From positions 52,734,093 to 52,798,092 of the forward strand of contig NC_081849.1 of NCBI RefSeq assembly GCF_963259705.1: a DNA stretch of 64,000 bases, in the 5' to 3' direction. This DNA is from Myotis daubentonii (lineage: Eukaryota > Chordata > Mammalia > Chiroptera > Vespertilionidae). Positions 44,941 through 55,489 of the stretch are shown in pieces; position 1 is the stretch's first letter, and each line of letters begins with the position of its first letter. A program made the position numbers and the translations under genes. The notes below the pieces were generated by a model, which saw only the letters and a list, made by a program, of their open reading frames with translations, made no database searches and had not been told where the DNA came from.

Positions 44941-45760
44941 TGCTGGGAGCCGGTCCATCCTTGCTGTTTCAAGGGAACTGGCATATATGGTATACTGTTC
45001 TTAATATGTTTGCTCACCTTCTTGGCACTATGTGTTTTAACCAAGGACACCTCTATGAGAAAGGTTGTTTCCCCAGGTAGGGATTTTCCCCTGAAGTTAG
45101 GGAGGGAATAAAACCCCTTAACTAAGTGCCAGGAGGGTAGTTAATCACTTTAACTATGAACAATCATGCTTAAGCTACATAATCTTTACTCCCTGGAATG
45201 GAGATAAGAAACGCCCTAACCTTTGGAATAGAGATTGATAGGATTGAATCAACTGGTATAAATACAGATGTAACAAGACAACAAGCGACAGAACTTAGAA
45301 GACAGAACCTACACAGAACCTAGACACAGAACCCACACAGAACCTAGACACAGAACCTAGACACAGAACATGGCAAAAGATCCTGGGCAGAAACTGGCAA
45401 CAGAACCTAGAGACAGAACCTAGAGAGAACATGGCAAAAGATCCTGGACAGAACCTGGCTACAGAACTTGGCTGGAGAAACTAGACAGAACCTGGCCACA
45501 GAACCTGGCTACAGAACCTGGATAGAACATGGCAAGAGAACCTGACTAGAACATGGCGACCGAACCTGGCTGGAGAACCTGGAGAACCTGGCTGGAGAAC
45601 CTAGCAAGAGAACATGGACACAGAATCTGGCTGGAGATTGTGGCTAGAGATCCTGGCAAGGCTGCTGATCAACTGAACGCTGTCTCCATGTCATTCCTTC
45701 TTCGCCGACTCCGTCCACACCTTTGGGGACCCCTGGACCTGCTGGGGCTGGACCCCAGCA
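44941..45760 (+). mobile_element. Solo LTR of a class-II-type (beta/IAP-like) ERV
   Basis: An 820-bp segment starts TGCTGGGAGCCGG and ends GGACCCCAGCA, with inverted termini TGCTGGG/CCCAGCA. It is flanked by a perfect 6-bp duplication CTGCTC (44935-44940 and 45761-45766), the length typical of betaretrovirus/IAP-like integrases. A TATAAATA box lies at 45257-45264 and an AATAAA at 45107-45112. Downstream of the TATA box lies an unusual ~370-bp array of ACAGAACCTGG-like units. The 3' ~85 bp (TTCTTCGCCGACTCC onward) recurs at 48880-48967. There is no proviral interior; a 90-codon plus frame across the end is an artefact of the repeats. Confidence 0.9.
45290..45660. repeat. Degenerate ACAGAACCTGG tandem array inside the LTR
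   Basis: Units of roughly 10-16 bp with variants AGACAGAACCTAG, ACAGAACCTGGCT, GAGAACCTGGCTG and AGAACATGGCAA. A longer-order unit containing AACATGGCAAAAGATCCTGG is visible twice (about 45368 and about 45429). Confidence 0.9.
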
Positions 45761-45769
45761 CTGCTCTGG

Positions 45770-46015
45770 ATTATACAATGCAGAGATTTTGGTTAGAAAC
45801 TATACTTGGTCCAGTCAGTTTGTGAGGAAACAAAATGTGTGAGTCAAAGGCATATATGTTCTTTATGGCTACATCTTAATAATTGTTGAAATTGGGCAGG
45901 GGTATATGTGGATATATAAGGATTTATTGAACTATTTTTTCTACTTTTGTGTATATTAATATTTTTATAAAATTTGTAAAAGAAAAATATATTTTCAAAG
46001 ATGGTATGTTTGTAG
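45770..46015. other. Unassigned DNA
   Basis: Nothing recognised. Confidence 0.4.
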
Positions 46016-46018
46016 TCA

Positions 46019-46219
46019 TCTAATATAATAATAGAGGAATATGCAAATTAGCCAGGACACCATAACATCACAACTGATCTATAAGCAGCGGAGAGCTACA
46101 GGAAGGTGGGGCAGCAAGCTATGAGCAGCATAGAGCTACCAGTGACAGTGGGCAGGGTGGCCAGCTGAGGCAAGTGGCAGCGAGCTATGTCCACATGGAT
46201 TCGTGCGCAGGGCTACTAG
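46019..46219 (+). mobile_element. Short HeliBat-type Helitron
   Basis: The 5' end TCTAATATAATAATAGAGGAATATGCAAATTAG follows a host A. The 3' end GGATTCGTGCGCAGGGCTACTAG precedes a host T. Only about 201 bp long, its interior is purine-rich (CAGCGGAGAGCTACAGG repeated in variant forms) and unlike the other copies, so it is a distinct subfamily. Confidence 0.8.
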
Positions 46220-46224
46220 TTTTA

Positions 46225-46740
46225 TAATAATGGATAATGAATGATGAATTGAGGTAAGTCATGTTTTAACAGTAACTTTCTAGGTTTTCTGAAATCCTTT
46301 TTGATCTGGAAAAAAGAGTGCCTTTACTTTTGCTCAGTGTTCATTATAAGGTGAGAGCTGAGTATGGGTTCATTGGCTGCTTGTCAATATTTTTGGTTTT
46401 CTGGAGAGTTAACCAAACAGAAATTTGATTTGACTCAGGTGTCTAGAAAGCAGACAGTTGAGAAATGGAATATGATAGAATTACCTAGTGAATACTCTAA
46501 TACTCCAAGAAAGAATTATTCTAAGTGTGATCAGTACCTTTTGAAAAGGCCACTTCTGTGGATTTGTGTATCATCTAATTCATACAGGCACTTTTCTGAC
46601 TGCCTTAGTGTGTGTGTGCACTTTTAACCAGGTGGTGTCAACATGCTCTTAAGAAGATGTGGTTCAAATGGTTCTTGTTTTAAGTTGTTTACCTAAAATG
46701 TATGAGTTTCTTAAGTAATGGGAAATATTCCATGAAATGA
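46225..46740. other. Unassigned DNA
   Basis: An 87-codon plus frame at 46364-46627 has no recognisable domain. No repeat is identified. Confidence 0.4.
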
Positions 46741-46747
46741 TCTGAAC

Positions 46748-47199
46748 TTTTTAAAATTAAGTTTATTGGGGTGACATTGGTTAACAGGATCATATAGGTT
46801 TCAAGTATGCATTTCTATGATATATGACCTGTATATGGCATTTTGTGTCTACCACCTAAAGTCAAACCATCTTTTGTCACCATATATCTGGCCTCTTTTA
46901 CCTCCCATCATTTCCCCACCCCCTTCCCTCTGGCAACCACCACACTGTTGTCTGTGTCTATGAGTTTCAGTTTTATATTCCACACATGAGTGAAATCATA
47001 TGATTCTTAGCTTTTTCTGATTGACTTATTTTGCTTAGTGTAATATCCTTAAGGTCCATCCATGTAGTTGCAAATAATAATATTTCATCTTTTTTATGGC
47101 TGAATAGTATTACATTGTATATATGTTTGACATCTTTATTCAATACCCTATCGAAGAACACTTTGGTTGTCTATGTTTACATTTTTATTCTATCAATAA
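46748..47199 (-). mobile_element. LINE-1 3' UTR and ORF2 end
   Basis: Reversed L1: TTTATTGGGGTGACATTGG, CACACTGTTGTCTGTGTCTATG, then a 62-codon minus frame (46973-47161) that ends like ORF2, including a Phe-Ala-Thr-Thr-Trp-Met-Asp-Leu segment and a His-Met-Ile-Ser-Leu end. It is an older subfamily than the 29.3-kb copy. It stops at the Helitron at 47200; I do not see a clear continuation beyond it. Confidence 0.8.
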
Positions 47200-47537
47200 T
47201 CCTATATAATAAAAGGCTAATATGCAAATCGACTGAACAGCGGAATGACCAGTAGCTATGACACACACTGACCACCAGGAGGCAGATGCTCAATGCAGGA
47301 GTGCTGCTTAGCCAGACGCTGGGCTCCCAGCTAGCAAGTGCAGTGGCAGTGGAGGGAGCCTCTCCCGCTTCCGCTGCAGGCTGGCAGTAAGGAGCAAGGG
47401 GTCCCAGACTGAGAGAACCCTGGACTATGAGAGAGATGTCAGATATCCGCCGAGGGTCCCAGAGTGAGAGAGGGTGCAGGCCTGGCTGAGGTGACACCCC
47501 CCCTCCATTGCACAAATGTCATGCACTGGGCCTCTAG
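47200..47537 (+). mobile_element. Non-autonomous HeliBat-type Helitron
   Basis: A near-consensus 5' end (TCCTATATAATAAAAGGC then TAATATGCAAATCGACTG) follows a host A. The 3' end is CATGCACTGGGCCTCTAG. The hairpin is weakened (TTGCACAAATGTCATGCAC). It is 338 bp with the CACTGACCACCAGGAGGCAG block and non-coding. Confidence 0.9.
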
Positions 47538-47539
47538 AT

Positions 47540-48005
47540 TATTATAATTATATATATATTATTTAGAGGGTCATCTTTGTTTATATTTAGGACTTAAGCA
47601 TTCATGTTACATATTTTTAATTTTTAGTTTACCTTATGTTTTATAAGTAATCGTATACATGTCTTACGAGTATATTAATATTTAATTCTTTTTTAAAATA
47701 TAATTGCAGATTATAGATAGCATGTACACTTTAGAATTTTTGGTTCTTCCTTTCTAGATTTGGTATATCACATTCATCAGCCAAACCCAGGAAATCACAT
47801 ATATTGCAAATTTAGGAAGTAGAGGTAAATTAATAACAAAACAATAGGTAGAAATGAAGAGGGTCTATGATGATACCTTAAAAGATAAAATGACTATTAA
47901 AAAAATAATTCTATTTTAAGAGAACAGAATAGTGATTAAATTTTTCAAAATTGCTATTAACATAGTATTTTTTAACTTTATTTCTCAATAAAGAATTTCC
48001 CCAGG
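47540..48005. other. AT-rich unassigned DNA
   Basis: Nothing recognised. Confidence 0.4.
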
Positions 48006-48009
48006 GAAT

Positions 48010-48400
48010 GTGCTACAAAGTGCCCAATAGCAACGTGGCCCTGAAGTGTTCTAATTAGCTGTACCAGAGGGTCTGCTGTGCTGTCTAGTTAATGCTTTCT
48101 ATCTGCTTCTTCACTGGCCATCATGAATCATTGTTCAGCGAGTGACAGCACTCAGGTTATTAAAGGTGTAGATATTAAATTAACAACAGTAGTAAACATT
48201 GTAGCTGTACTTCACATCTCAGCAGAACCAATGAAGTGGATGACACTGAATCCACGCTGATATGCTGCAGTGACAGATGGGCGTCATTTAACACAATACA
48301 TCAGTGGGCAACCCACGTACCACAGCTGTCCTCCACTAAATGAATTAGATCAGGGTAATTAATCTAAAGCAGAAAGTATTACTAAAGTGGATCCTAAGCG
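48010..48400. promoter_or_regulatory. Candidate conserved non-coding element
   Basis: A repeat-free stretch of balanced composition with clustered motifs: CATCATGAATCATTGTTCAG, GAGTGACAGCACTCAGG, GCTGCAGTGACAGATGGGCG (TALE-like TGACAG), ATGAATTAGATCAGGGTAATTAATC. No reading frame spans it. Regulatory function is inferred only. Confidence 0.4.
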
Positions 48401-48404
48401 GAAT

Positions 48405-48875
48405 TAGAGAAGAATAAAACCTCCTGCTCAAAACTTGAAAAGGATTTATGCATTAACAGTTTTTAGTGCTGACAAGAAGGTTTTACAAGTTATTTCACTT
48501 CTTAAAAAAATGTATAAAAATTGTCCCTTTTGTTGAGAAACAAACTCGCCATTTGGGGCAAAAAATGGATGCTGCTTATTCCTTTATTTCTGTACTAAAA
48601 ATCAATGCTGCTAAGAAATGAAGCTCAACCTGCTCTATGTAAATACTTTTTTAAATTATAAAAGATCTCTCATCCTTTATCATGTATGTTTGCTCCAGGT
48701 GTAACAGAGGGCTAATGGTTACACCGATAATAATTCACTGATTAAATTCTCATTTTAAATATATTTTATGGAGATAAGTGGATGAATCAATAGATAGATA
48801 ATACATAGATGATAGACAATGTTTTCTTCCTGATTTCAATTTCCTGTCAGACCAGAGGTAATTTAGGTTTAAAAC
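48405..48875. other. Unassigned DNA
   Basis: A short GATA-type patch is at about 48790-48815. Nothing else is recognised. Confidence 0.4.
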
Positions 48876-48879
48876 TTAT

Positions 48880-48967
48880 AATGCTGCTGCCTCCATATCC
48901 TTCATTCTTCGCCGACTCCATCCACACCTTTGGGAACCCCTGGACCTGCTGGGGCTGGACCCCGACA
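48880..48967 (+). mobile_element. 3' end of the class-II-type LTR
   Basis: About 88 bp align to the last ~85 bp of the LTR at 44941-45760 (TTCTTCGCCGACTCC, CACACCTTTGGGAACCCC, TGGACCTGCTGGGGCTGGAC). It ends in CCCCGACA, a more canonical retroviral terminus than the CCCCAGCA of the complete copy. The rest of the LTR is absent. Eleven bases later an 18-A run begins. Confidence 0.8.
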
Positions 48968-48978
48968 GTTATTCTTGC

Positions 48979-48996
48979 AAAAAAAAAAAAAAAAAA
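48979..48996. repeat. Poly(A) tract
   Basis: Eighteen A residues just after the LTR fragment; possibly a retrotransposition tail. Confidence 0.9.
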
Positions 48997-48999
48997 CAA

Positions 49000-50840
49000 G
49001 GTGCATATTCTTAACAATTTGGAAGAATTTATTAAATATCTCATTCATTTAAGTCTATTTAAGGTATATTTCAAAGGATATACTAATAAGTTAGCATTAA
49101 CTCTATTGCTTATTTACAATAATTTACATTTAAGATACATATACTTAAAATATAAGAGGAAAAAGTTACCTCTTAAAATGGTTGTTTTTTTTAATGATCT
49201 TAAATTTGTGATGTATAATTTTTAAAAATCTAGATGTTATATTTTAAAATTGCCAATAAATCAAACCCATGGTTTGAACAAAAGACACAAACTGTATTTA
49301 AAATAATCAAATAAATCAATACATTCTCTCTAATGTTCAGCATTAAATCAATGTGTACATAATTGTAGTTACCTTTTTACAAACCTAAAATATCCAGAAC
49401 CAGGATGTCCTTTTCTAATTCACAAATACCTACAAATTTACTTTCTAGTGTTGCATGGCACAAAGTTCTGATCTCTTCCTGTAAAACCTATTTGTGACAG
49501 TTGTGGCCATTGATCAAGCAGCATGTCATCTGCTCAACTGTGAGACTTCTCTAGTTTTTGCTTTCTGCCCCCTGTCCTTTCCACAGGCTCTTTTCTCCTA
49601 CCTCTCATAAAGATGGAAAACCTGCTGCTAATTACTTCAGTTAAATTTTTACCACAGTGGGAGATATCCAAACACCTATCCTTCTTTTTTAAAGAATCTG
49701 CTGGCTTCTTGTTAAGTTAGTACCTCTTCGTTGGAGGCCTGCAACAGTCACCTCCAAGTATTGTGTGTTTATTGTAGAAGCATAGCAAGCTGCTGCTTGA
49801 AGAAGCTACCACACGCACGGTATCTGATTTCCCAACTTCATTATCTTGATCATCCATGATTAGAGTAAATTGTGGACGAACTGCTGGTCACATTTAAGTA
49901 TTAAAATGGAAAACATGTCTGAAGGGCAGAAAAATATAAAAACAACTCAGTATGCAAGGACACTCTGTCTCTCTCCCTAAATTCTCAAAATTCAAAATGC
50001 CCACATACATTGAATAACATAATTATTATAATCAAACTTGTATGTATTTTGAACTGAAAATATAAACAATTAAATATGAAAGGAAAAGAACTGTAATATT
50101 TAATTCAATTCCATTGAATGAGTACTGTGTTAACCATAAGGTTAGCCTGCTGTGGCCTCTCTATCTTGACCAAAATAATGAGCTTGTGTTATATTTAGAA
50201 TATTATTATGAACTTTTTGTTTTCAACAGCTGTCTGAGATATTATGAGTTCATTTTGAATGGTCATTGAGTAGGCACAATTCAAAGACCAATTTTAGGTG
50301 TTGCCTACCTAGAGACATTTTGCATTATATTCAGAATGTCTTTATTTGTATTATCCTCTTGTATGTCCATATAGTTTAAGCTCTATACTCTGACATATGA
50401 GCAGTAATCAAATATTGCTATAAACTAATTTTATTGCTATAAATTGTGACATGACACTATAGAGTGACAGCAATATTATACTGTTCTTCACATACAAAGC
50501 AGACATTACTGAGTTACCAATATTATAATGTATATTTTAATCATATTCACATCCTGACTTTTCTGTATAAGATTTTTTCTATTTTTTATCTTGTGAATAT
50601 TATTTTAAATATCTACACTTGAGTTTTCTTATCTCTAAAATAGAGAGAATAACCTTGAATTGTTTAGATGCTCAAACATGAGAAAGAAAACATATTTTCA
50701 TATTTAATATTTAGCTATTTATGACAGGGCAGTCTCACAGATATTTTGGACTGATCAATGCACATGGACTGGCCCAATGCATTTATGAAATAGTTTTGTC
50801 ATTGAAAAATATACTCACATATTTATAAGACAAGAATTTC
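49000..50840. other. AT-rich unassigned DNA
   Basis: About 1.8 kb with no recognised gene, RNA or repeat family. Confidence 0.45.
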
Positions 50841-50845
50841 TTTTT

Positions 50846-50905
50846 AAAAATTTTATTTTTCAATTACAGTTGACATTTCATATTCGTTTTATTAGTTTAA
50901 GGAAA
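50846..50905 (-). mobile_element. LINE-1 3' end scrap
   Basis: AAAAATTTTATTTTTCAATT followed by ACAGTTGACATTTCATATTC and TTAGTTTAAGG matches the final bases of an L1M 3' UTR in reverse. Confidence 0.6.
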
Positions 50906-50909
50906 AGAT

Positions 50910-51380
50910 AAGAATTTCTTTGTTCAAAGATGTTCTTCCTGGTGACCAAATCTGCAGGCTTCTTAAAAGATGCTCCCACCCACTGAACAGAACACATTTC
51001 CTCTCATACAAAACCAAACCAAATCTTCTTGGAAGTGATTGCTAACCAATCACAGCACCATTTCAAGGACCAATGGTTGGATTTCAGATTCCAGTCACGC
51101 AGACACAATCTTTCATCATGAATACCAGCCATTAACATGGTGCTTAACCATAAGGGTGATGAATGGGATCTCATTATAATATGATTTTCTATAGGATAGA
51201 ATTCACGATTCAGCAGGTAAAGTCTTGAACTTCAAGTCAAGGTATGAAAAAAGACTATTCTTAAACTGGTGCCTCCTACAGTTCCAATTCCCCAAATTAA
51301 GTAAAAACATAGACCCAGTTTTAGCCACTTGAAGTCTTCAGGTACCCCCCATTTTTTATTTTGGAGGCTACAGGTAACAT
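50910..51380. other. Unassigned DNA
   Basis: Nothing recognised. Confidence 0.4.
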
Positions 51381-51384
51381 AGAT

Positions 51385-51600
51385 AATATAGTGGTAAGAA
51401 GACAGCCTTTAGGGGCAAATACACTTGAATTTGAAAACTACCTGTATGACTATTGGCAAGATATTTAGCTATACTTGGCTCAGTTTACTCAGCCAGGAAA
51501 TGAGCCTATCCAACTTACAAATTCACTGTCAAGATTAAATAGCAATATATCAATGTAACACAGTCAGTAGGAGCCTGATATGTAATAGAGGCTTAATGAT
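51385..51600 (+). repeat. MIR SINE, near full length
   Basis: ATAATATAGTGGTAAGAAGAC head, GACTATTGGCAAGATATTTAGC, CAGTTTACTCAGCCAGG, then GATTAAATAGCAATATATC and a GGAGCCTGATATGTAATAGAGGC end follow the MIR order throughout. It is ancient and immobile; an L1-type element begins immediately after. Confidence 0.75.
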
Positions 51601-51604
51601 TTCT

Positions 51605-52355
51605 TTTTCTTTTTTTTTTTTTACTATTACCTTTATTTATTTTTTTTTATTAATTAAATCTTTATTGTTCAGATTATTACATTTGTTCCTCTTTTTTCCC
51701 CCCATAACTCCCCTCCACCCAGTTCCCAACCCACCCTCCTCCCTCACTCCCCATCCACTGTCCTCATCCATAGGTGCACGGTTTTTGTCCAGTCTCTTCC
51801 CGCATCCACCTCTCCCCTTTTCCCCCTAAGAATAGCCAGTCCACTCCCTTTCTATGCCCCTGATTCTATTATAATCACCAGTTCATTCTGTTCATCAGAT
51901 TATTCACTTGATTTTCAGATTCACTTGTTGATAGATATGTATTTGTTGTTCATAATTTGTATCTTTACCTTTTTCTTCTTCTTCCTCTTCTTAAAGGATA
52001 CCTTTCAGCATTTCATATAATACTGGTTTGGTGGTGATGGACTCCTTTAGCTTTTCCTTATCTGTGAAGCTCTTTATCTGACCTTCAATTCTGAATGATA
52101 GCTTTGCTGGATAAAGTAATCTTGGTTGTAGGTTCTTGGCATTCATCTCTTTGAATATTTCTTGCCACTCCCTTCTGGCCTGCAAAGTTTCTGTTGAGAA
52201 ATCAGCTGACAGTCCTAAGGGTACTCCCTTGTAGGTAACTTACTTTCTTTCTCTTGCTGCTTTTAAGATTCTCTCTTTGTCTTTTGCTCTTGGCATTTTA
52301 ATTATGATGTGTCTTGGTGTGGTCCTCTTTGGATTCCTTTTGTTTTACCTTTAAA
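51605..52355 (-). mobile_element. LINE-1 ORF1 end joined to a 3' UTR (HAL1-like)
   Basis: In reverse, 52355 to about 51995 encodes the C-terminal domain of L1 ORF1. The minus frame 51991-52185 contains a Leu-Tyr-Pro-Ala-Lys-Leu-Ser-Phe stretch followed by Phe-Thr-Asp-Lys and Ile-Thr-Thr-Lys-Pro, the hallmark end of ORF1p. Instead of ORF2, the element then runs into a 3' UTR and an AATAAAGATTTAATTAAT-like end with a long A tail (T-rich on the given strand, 51608-51660). This ORF1-only layout is that of HAL1 'half-LINEs'. The 5' side is truncated and the frame is broken upstream. Confidence 0.7.
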
Positions 52356-52359
52356 TACA

Positions 52360-53170
52360 AAGGCAAGACAAAGTTAAAGTTACCAAGTAGGGAAAGCTTC
52401 TGAATTTCTCTGTCCCTTCCCTCCCTCCATTATCGATTATTCATTTCCCCACTCTACACACCCATGTTCCAAAAAAAATAAATAGCCTCAGGGAACTTTG
52501 TTATTATGCAACTTGGGAGAGGCTCTTCCTCCTTAAGAAACCAGATGAATGGGTCAACATTAACTTAGATAAAATGCCACAAAAAAATACCCACAACAAA
52601 CACAAAACGATTTGGAGGGGTATAGCCAGAGGAGTCCAGATTTAATTATGTAAAATATAGGACATTTAGATAAAGTTATTAAACATTTGTGAATGAAATT
52701 GTAGGGCATTAGCATACATGTGGAAACTTTTAGAATAGTTTAAATCATTCAGAAAAAGGACCTACAAAACATAGGGAAGTAAGGAACAAATTTGAAATCT
52801 AGAGAATTAGATTAATAAAGAGGAAAATAATTGTGTGTGTGTGCCTGTGCCCGTGTGTGCTTTGGTGGAGAGGGTGACTAAAGATTGGAGTCATGAAAAG
52901 GAGAAATAACTGATCTCCTTGGACTTTGGAAGTAAATAGAAAGTAGCATTGATAAGTCCATTATAACATTCAAATCAGAGAAGAAAATCTCTGCATTTAT
53001 TCATACAGCAGCAATTTCCAGAAAAATTTTAAAACATGCAATATCTGACTAAGTAGTTAGGGTCACTGACCTATTTTCCTTTAAATTGTCAAATAAAAAA
53101 AAAATGACAACAGCCAATATAACAATAGCCATCTGGTGTGAATGAATAAAAAATATACCCTCCCCCCCTT
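52360..53170. other. Unassigned DNA
   Basis: No gene or repeat family is recognised. Confidence 0.45.
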
Positions 53171-53179
53171 TTTTTTGTT

Positions 53180-53267
53180 AGATCAGCAAAAATGTATTTT
53201 TTGGTGTGCCACAGAATTTATTAACTAGTTTATGTGAGCAATGAGATGAAAAAGGTTGAAATTACTG
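53180..53267 (-). mobile_element. hAT-type MITE end
   Basis: In reverse it starts CAGTAATTTCAACCTTTTTC, then ATCTCATTGCTCACATAAAC and TCTGTGGCACACC. This is a diverged copy of a known mammalian hAT terminal region. The other terminus is not present. Confidence 0.6.
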
Positions 53268-53269
53268 GC

Positions 53270-54054
53270 ATAGAGGACTTAGACAGTAGCGTCTAAGAAT
53301 CTGAGGTGTATTGAGATTAAAGACTGAAAAAGGTAGCAAATGAGATCAATAGATTAGAGGACTAACCTGGACAGGAACTGAGGAAGAGAGGAGAGGGTGG
53401 GATGGGGTACAATATAATGAACTTGATTTATTAAAGGAAGGAAGACAAAGACCTATTTATTTTCCAATAATTTTAATGAAGAAATGGAAGTGATAGGAGA
53501 AAATGGGTCATCTATCCAATCTAAGGTATATGCCACGCCTATGATGTGTCACTCAATTTAGTCCTGGATTAAAAGATTTGGTTACTTAATTTGTTGGTTT
53601 ATGGTAAACCCAAGAGATTTCAAAAGAAAATCTGTTTTTATTGAAGACATGGTTCATCAGTTTTTAAATTTGCCAAAATATAATGTTTAACCACTGTAAA
53701 CCTCTCTGATTATTATGAAAGCAATGCATCCCTGCAATTTTGAAAAAAGTTAACATTGTAATAACAACAGAAACATTTTATTAAAATAATATATATGAAG
53801 ACTTAAAGCACCATTTTTAATTACTTGGGCTTTGCTACATATTCAGTCCTTTTCCCTTCAGTGTTTATTTGCTCTTACTGAAAGAGAAATAGGATTATAA
53901 AATGCAGATGTTTGGTGAAGGCAGATGTGAACTAGCACCCAGCTTCTTCTCCCTCTGCATAGAGAAACATCACATCTCTCAATGCGATTTACTTCTGAGT
54001 CAGCACCAATTCTCTGGTAATTATTGACAAACAGAGTGAGTTAGTGGTACTAAA
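53270..54054. other. Unassigned DNA
   Basis: Nothing recognised. Confidence 0.4.
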
Positions 54055-54176
54055 ATCAGTGGCCTGTGGATGTAGCCCTTGCCCTTATTATATTCTTTAT
54101 CTTTATGTACAGTGGATCAGTGGCCTGTGGATGTAGCCCTCGCCCTTAGTATATTCTTTATCTTTATGTACAGTGG
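54055..54176. repeat. 61-bp tandem duplication
   Basis: ATCAGTGGCCTGTGGATGTA starts both units (54055 and 54116). The two 61-bp units differ at about two positions (CCCTTGCCC/CCCTCGCCC and TTATTATA/TTAGTATA). A smaller duplication of GTTATTCCCTGGTGTT is at 54258-54289. It lies in otherwise unique sequence. Confidence 0.95.
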
Positions 54177-54179
54177 ATC

Positions 54180-54540
54180 AGGGCTGCAAGGCCTTATCTT
54201 TCCTTTGTCCACATCGTTGCAATCATTTGTAATTAGTTGTGATTCACATTCAAATGTTATTCCCTGGTGTTGTTGTTATTCCCTGGTGTTTTCCACTAAA
54301 AAAGCCAGGATTCAGGAATGCTTGTTAAGTTGAAATCAAATTCCTAATATAAATCCTAAAATAGTGCTAACATTATGTCTAGAAATGACTTCTACTTGAA
54401 GAATAAAATAACTGTATTTGGGAATACATTACTTGAATAGTGTTTTCCAATCTTTTATTTATCTGCCCACTAGCACTTCAGCTAAAAGGTATGTCATTAA
54501 TAAATTAAAATTACTCTATCTTTTCTTTTTATTTCTTTTT
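54180..54540. other. Unassigned DNA
   Basis: Nothing recognised apart from the small duplication noted above. Confidence 0.4.
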
Positions 54541-54544
54541 TTCT

Positions 54545-54761
54545 TAAAAAAATATATTTTATTGATTTTTTACAGAGAGGAAGGGGGAGGGATAGAGAGT
54601 TAGAAACATAGATGAGAGAGAAACATTGATCAGCTGCCTCCTGCACACCCCCTACTGGGGATGTGCCTGCATTCAAGGTACATGCCCTTGACCAGAATTG
54701 AACCTGGGACCCTTCAGTCCGCAGTTCGACACTCTATCCACTGAGCCAAACTGGTTAGGGC
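54545..54761 (-). mobile_element. VES SINE
   Basis: Reversed near-consensus copy: AATATATTTTATTGATTTTT tail side, GATCAGCTGCCTCCTGCAC, GACCAGAATTGAACCTGGGAC (B-box) and CCACTGAGCCAAACTGGTTAGGGC head. CTTTTCTTTTT-like text lies on both sides. Confidence 0.9.
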
Positions 54762-54774
54762 TTTTCTTTTTCTT

Positions 54775-54993
54775 TTAAAAAATATATATTTCTATTTATT
54801 TCAGAGAGGAAGGGAGAGGGAGAGCATGATAGGAACATCAATGATGAGAGAATCATTGATTGGCTGCCTCCTGCATGCCTCCTACTGGGGATCCAACCTT
54901 CAATCCAGACATGTTCCCCATGACTGGAATCAAACCTGGTACCCTTCAGTCAGCAGGCCTATACTCTATGCACTGATCCAAACAAGCTAGGGC
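54775..54993 (-). mobile_element. VES SINE
   Basis: Reversed copy: TTATTTCAGAGAGGAAGG, GACTGGAATCAAACCTGGTACC and CTGATCCAAACAAGCTAGGGC. It is more diverged than its left neighbour and only 13 bp away. Confidence 0.85.
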
Positions 54994-54994
54994 A

Positions 54995-55280
54995 ACTTTC
55001 TCTTTTCCAACTTTCCATTTTAAGAATGTGATAAAGACAAAAGAAAAATTATTTGAGGCTGATGACTACCATGCGATGGACTTTCATGTTCCTGTAGGTG
55101 TCTGTCAAATCCATGCTAGAACTCTTCTCTAATAACAGTTAACAAAAGAAAGGCCTACATGATACAAAGTAAAAGATAATCTTATATGTATGTGCATTCA
55201 TATATGTACACTCACATATACACATATATGTATCGAAAAATATATATATATAATGTGCTGTGTGTGTATTCCTTATAGGA
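54995..55280. other. Unassigned DNA
   Basis: TA-rich patches; nothing else is recognised. Confidence 0.4.
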
Positions 55281-55293
55281 TTCAAATATATAT

Positions 55294-55483
55294 ATTTAAA
55301 AAATATTTTATTGATTTTTACAGAGAGGGATAGAGAGTTAGAAACATCGATTCAGCTGCCTCCAGCACACTCCCCACTGGGGATGTGCCCGCAACCAAGG
55401 GACATGCCCTTGACCATAATCGAACCTGGGACTCTTCAGTCCACAGTCCGATGCTCCATCCACTGAGCCAAACCAGCTAGGGC
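55294..55483 (-). mobile_element. VES SINE
   Basis: Reversed copy: TTATTGATTTTTACAGAGAG, CTCCCCACTGGGGATGTGCC, CATAATCGAACCTGGGACTC and ACTGAGCCAAACCAGCTAGG. It lacks part of the usual GAGAGAAACATTGAT middle. TTCAAATATATAT and CTCAAAATATATG lie on either side as a possible worn duplication. Confidence 0.9.
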
Positions 55484-55489
55484 TCAAAA

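Noticed and set aside
45553..45825. 90-codon plus-strand open frame, possible small protein
   Set aside because: It is the translation of the ACAGAACCTGG repeats and LTR end; the Trp/Leu/Glu-rich pattern follows the repeat period.
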